Shown here piece after piece: positions 18,440 through 21,384 of a stretch of 21,384 nucleotides of DNA. The notes below the pieces were generated by a model. It did not search any database and was not told where the DNA came from. It was given only the letters and a program-made list of their open reading frames with translations. The stretch's first letter is position 1, and every line of letters starts with the position of its first letter. The position numbers and the translations under genes were made by a program. This DNA comes from a virus, in IMG/VR virus record IMGVR_UViG_3300005098_000018, positions 1-21,384 of that record. The stretch is one strand, 5' to 3'.

Positions 18440-21384
18440 ATGCCATCTCTTGGTGAATTATCTGTTAGATTAGTCCTCGATTTCCGAGGAATTGCAGGAC
18501 AGCTAAAGCAATTTAGAAAAGTACTCCAATCTGGTCTCAATGCCATTTCTAAAGAAATTGCAGCAGGCTTTAAACCATTTGGCGTCACCGCTCAACAATT
18601 CGAAAAAGCTGTAAAAAATATTACCAAGGCTGCTGCGAAGTCAACTGCTAAAGCTCAGATTGCGATAGATAAAGCAGCTGAGAAGTCGAAACAAGCAACT
18701 GAGCGGATGAGTCGTGATGTTTCCACTCGCATTCCATCGGCGTTTTATACACTATATCGTAGAACTGATGAATCAATTGGACAAACCCTCAAAACAATTT
18801 TTTCATTTAGGAATATGGTTGCAAAGATTGCTCACTATATCACATTCACAGTCGGTGTACAATTAGTTATGACACTTGTTCGCGGCTTCAGAGAGATGGT
18901 TGATAGTACAGAAGAATTTCAAAGAGCAATAGTTAATGCTGCAACCATCTCTGGATATCTTGGTGATGCATTCGATGAAGTTGTTCAACATCTGTCGAAA
19001 CTCGCTTTAGCACTTTCTAAAGAAACAATCTTCTCTGCAACAGATGTGGCAAAAGCCTTCTATCAGATTGCATCAGCAGGATATGACGTCTCAAAACTCA
19101 CTAAAAGAGAATTGATTCCTATACTTCAATATGCTGCTGCAACCCAAACAAATCTAGAAGATGCAACCTATGCTGTTCTTACTGCACTAAAATCATTCAG
19201 ATTAGATATATCGGAGACTGGTAGAGTCGTAGATGTGTTTACGGCTGCAATAACTAAATCCTTCCAGAATTTCCAGCGACTTAAAGAGGGTATGAAATAC
19301 GTGGGTGCAACAGCAGGCTCTCTCAACCTCTCTTTAGAAGAGACAGTTGCAGCTCTCTCCGCATTGGTTGATAGAGGACTAGAAGGAAGTCAGGCTGGAC
19401 AGCGTCTCAACATGATTCTTACTAGACTACTTAAACCTACCGACCAAGCAGCTGAAACGCTGCAGCAACTTGGGTTGACAGCAGACGATGTAAATCCAAA
19501 ATATTATAGCCTCGTAGAAATTCTTTATAAACTCAAGGCTGCAGGTTTTGGTGCTGCAGAAGCATCAGCGATGTTCAGGGCTAGAACAGCTGCCTCTGCC
19601 ATGGTTCTTGTCGATTCCGCAGATAGTGTTGCAAGATTTTCAGAGATGCTCAGACAGTCGCAAGGCATCACAGAATCAGTTGCAAAATATCAGGAGAAGA
19701 CATTATGGGGAGCACTCACGAAGATGACAAACGCATTTCAAGCTGCCACAATAACTCTGGGTGAAAAACTCATTCCTGTATTTGAAAATCTTGCAAACTT
19801 CATCAAGACTAGAGTTGTTCCTGCATTCGACGCATTTAGTATTTTATTCTCAATTCTTAAACGTCTCTTACCACTTTTCATAGGATATAAGGTTACAATT
19901 TTCATCATGAATAAGCTCTTTAAGAGTGTTACTGCTGCAGTTCTTCTTAAAGCTGCTGCATTCACACAATCGGCTAAAGCAACGCTACAAGAAGCTATTG
20001 CTGCAAGAATAGCTGCACAAATGAATAATAGCTATGCAATTTCTGCTACAAATGCTGCAGCAGCTCAAAGAGCCTTAAACCTTGCATTAATAGCAAATCC
20101 AATAGGTTTGTTCCTTTTTGCACTTTCCTCTCTTGTCTCTTATATTGCACTCTTCAACATCACCACGAAAAAGGCCAAGGACCCACTGGGTGAATTGAAT
20201 ATGGAAATCCTTAATGCAGCTGAATTCACTGAACAATGGAAGAATGAATTAAGAGATTTCATGAAAGTTGCTTATGGAAAAGCTTTTGGTAAAGATGTGT
20301 CATTCATGATTAAAACTCTTCAAGATTTTGGAATAGTTGCAAAGGGAACAAATGCATTAGTTAAAAACTTATTTGTAGATATGGCTAAACATCCAGAACA
20401 ATATTCAGCAACTTATGAAAAGCTTGCTGAGAAAATGGGTATGAGTGTCGACGAGGTAAAGAACTATGTTAAATATCTTTCAAACATCCCCGAAGTTATT
20501 ATCCTTCCCCCTCTTCTTACTCCGCTGCCAAATCTTAGAGAAACTATGGCACCTAAATTATTTAAAGCACTTGCTGAGATTATTAAAGAATTTGGCGTTG
20601 ATATTGCAGTTTTTGTGGAAGAAGCATCAGGCGAGATATTTGGATTCCAAATTTCACTCGCTGAAATGAAAGATGCGCTGGATGAAGCTAGGTTGGCGCA
20701 AGAAAATCTTAATAGAATTCTTAAGGAATCGCCTGATGATTATGATGCAATAAGAAATGCGGCAATGAGGTGTGTTGAAGCACAGGAAAAGCTGGATTCA
20801 ATAGAAAATAACTTCTTAGTAACTCTAAAGAATGTCATACAAACAATTCGTGCCTTGCCTGGCCCTTATGACAAAATGATTCAACTCTTGGAAGACATGG
20901 CATCTGCATCCTATGACGCTTTCACTGCAAAAAAAGAGTTAGAACAAGCAATTCGAGATGAAAGCGAGGCTGTGGAAGAGTTAGCAAATGCTATCGCTGT
21001 TTACGGTATGGAATCATTTGAGGCTAGAAATGCTGAGTATAAACTATTTGGTGCAATGAAGACAAGAGTTCGTGTGGAAGAAGAGTATGCTAATGCAAAA
21101 CGAGAATATACTGCTGCAGAAAGAGAATATCAATATATGCTCAAGCATGGGATAAAAATAAAAAAAGAGGATGGTACTGTTACAATAAAGCTTAATGAAA
21201 CACAAAAGCAACTTCTCTCCTTTGCTAAGGATTTGATAGATTTGAGAGAACAATATATCAAATTGGAAAGTGAGTACACACAGTACCAAGCGAAGGAGCA
21301 AGGATATCAATATCTCTTAGAGAAGGGAGAGCGAGCTCTTGCTGAGAAAGCAAAGCTATTATACGAAGCGAGGAAGAAGCTCTA
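18440..21384 (+). CDS. Tape measure protein (3' end outside window)
   Basis: The frame is open from ATG 18440 to the right edge, at least 981 residues. A GTGAT site (18430-18434) sits five bases before the ATG. Residues 57-94 are an Ala/Lys helix. A hydrophobic segment lies at about 125-147 (IAHYITFTVGVQLVMTLV). The TP901-type tape measure core is at about 155-350, with QIASAGYDVSKL around 213, ALVDRGLEGSQAGQRLNMIL around 307 and KPTDQAAETLQQLG near its end. Further hydrophobic segments lie at about 476-495 and 549-574 (LIANPIGLFLFALSSLVSYI), the 'NPIG' helix common in this family. After that come long coiled coils. Tape measures fix tail length, chaperone tube assembly and often pass into the host envelope. 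The full length, and hence tail length, cannot be read here. Confidence 0.9.
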   Translation, partial: MPSLGELSVRLVLDFRGIAGQLKQFRKVLQSGLNAISKEIAAGFKPFGVTAQQFEKAVKNITKAAAKSTAKAQIAIDKAAEKSKQATERMSRDVSTRIPSAFYTLYRRTDESIGQTLKTIFSFRNMVAKIAHYITFTVGVQLVMTLVRGFREMVDSTEEFQRAIVNAATISGYLGDAFDEVVQHLSKLALALSKETIFSATDVAKAFYQIASAGYDVSKLTKRELIPILQYAAATQTNLEDATYAVLTALKSFRLDISETGRVVDVFTAAITKSFQNFQRLKEGMKYVGATAGSLNLSLEETVAALSALVDRGLEGSQAGQRLNMILTRLLKPTDQAAETLQQLGLTADDVNPKYYSLVEILYKLKAAGFGAAEASAMFRARTAASAMVLVDSADSVARFSEMLRQSQGITESVAKYQEKTLWGALTKMTNAFQAATITLGEKLIPVFENLANFIKTRVVPAFDAFSILFSILKRLLPLFIGYKVTIFIMNKLFKSVTAAVLLKAAAFTQSAKATLQEAIAARIAAQMNNSYAISATNAAAAQRALNLALIANPIGLFLFALSSLVSYIALFNITTKKAKDPLGELNMEILNAAEFTEQWKNELRDFMKVAYGKAFGKDVSFMIKTLQDFGIVAKGTNALVKNLFVDMAKHPEQYSATYEKLAEKMGMSVDEVKNYVKYLSNIPEVIILPPLLTPLPNLRETMAPKLFKALAEIIKEFGVDIAVFVEEASGEIFGFQISLAEMKDALDEARLAQENLNRILKESPDDYDAIRNAAMRCVEAQEKLDSIENNFLVTLKNVIQTIRALPGPYDKMIQLLEDMASASYDAFTAKKELEQAIRDESEAVEELANAIAVYGMESFEARNAEYKLFGAMKTRVRVEEEYANAKREYTAAEREYQYMLKHGIKIKKEDGTVTIKLNETQKQLLSFAKDLIDLREQYIKLESEYTQYQAKEQGYQYLLEKGERALAEKAKLLYEARKKL

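Overview
The window is one strand of densely packed late genes from a head-tailed virus or an integrated provirus. It holds the HK97-type capsid and non-contractile (siphovirus-like) tail module. All genes I accept lie on the + strand, mostly with ATGA overlaps or gaps of a few bases, as expected of one late transcription unit. I see no integrase, replication, terminase, portal, lysis, tRNA or CRISPR element here. Portal and terminase, if present, should lie to the left, and the rest of the tail to the right.

Host type is an inference. Ribosome-binding sites of the AGGTGAT/GTGAT kind, complementary to the 16S 3' end, precede several genes. Arg is mostly AGA and Ile often ATA. The very large surface protein combines Ig-like domains, many N-glycosylation sequons and a gingipain-type (C25) peptidase, a style common in Euryarchaeota and Thermoplasmatota. 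I favour an archaeal caudovirus, but a bacterial host cannot be excluded from this window.

Layout. (1) Positions 1-800: the end of an unrecognised gene, a 24-codon micro-ORF and a coiled-coil protein with a C-terminal membrane anchor. (2) 795-3958: a nucleotidyltransferase-like + prohead protease + scaffold fusion, a capsid decoration protein and the major capsid protein. (3) 4037-5970: a small unknown followed by connector, stopper, gp10-like and tail-terminator proteins. (4) 6006-7660: two tandem paralogous tail tube proteins, then a tail assembly chaperone whose second part is in the +1 frame (candidate programmed frameshift) and whose ribosome-binding site sits in a perfect hairpin. (5) 7715-18276: a ~10.6 kb block of surface/fibre genes between the chaperone and the tape measure. 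It encodes an unknown structural protein, a double zinc-ribbon protein, a tail fibre, a 1675-residue membrane-anchored Ig/C25-peptidase protein, an Ig-like protein, a protein made of 35 units of a ~14-residue repeat, and another small Ig-like protein. (6) 18440 to the right edge: the tape measure protein, still open at the window end.

Modules 2-4 and 6 build the particle in the canonical order. Module 5 is the unusual part and probably deals with the host surface. The C25 peptidase could cut a proteinaceous cell envelope such as an S-layer, and the repeat and Ig proteins could form fibres or adhesins. No searches were run; family assignments rest on motifs and gene order read by eye.
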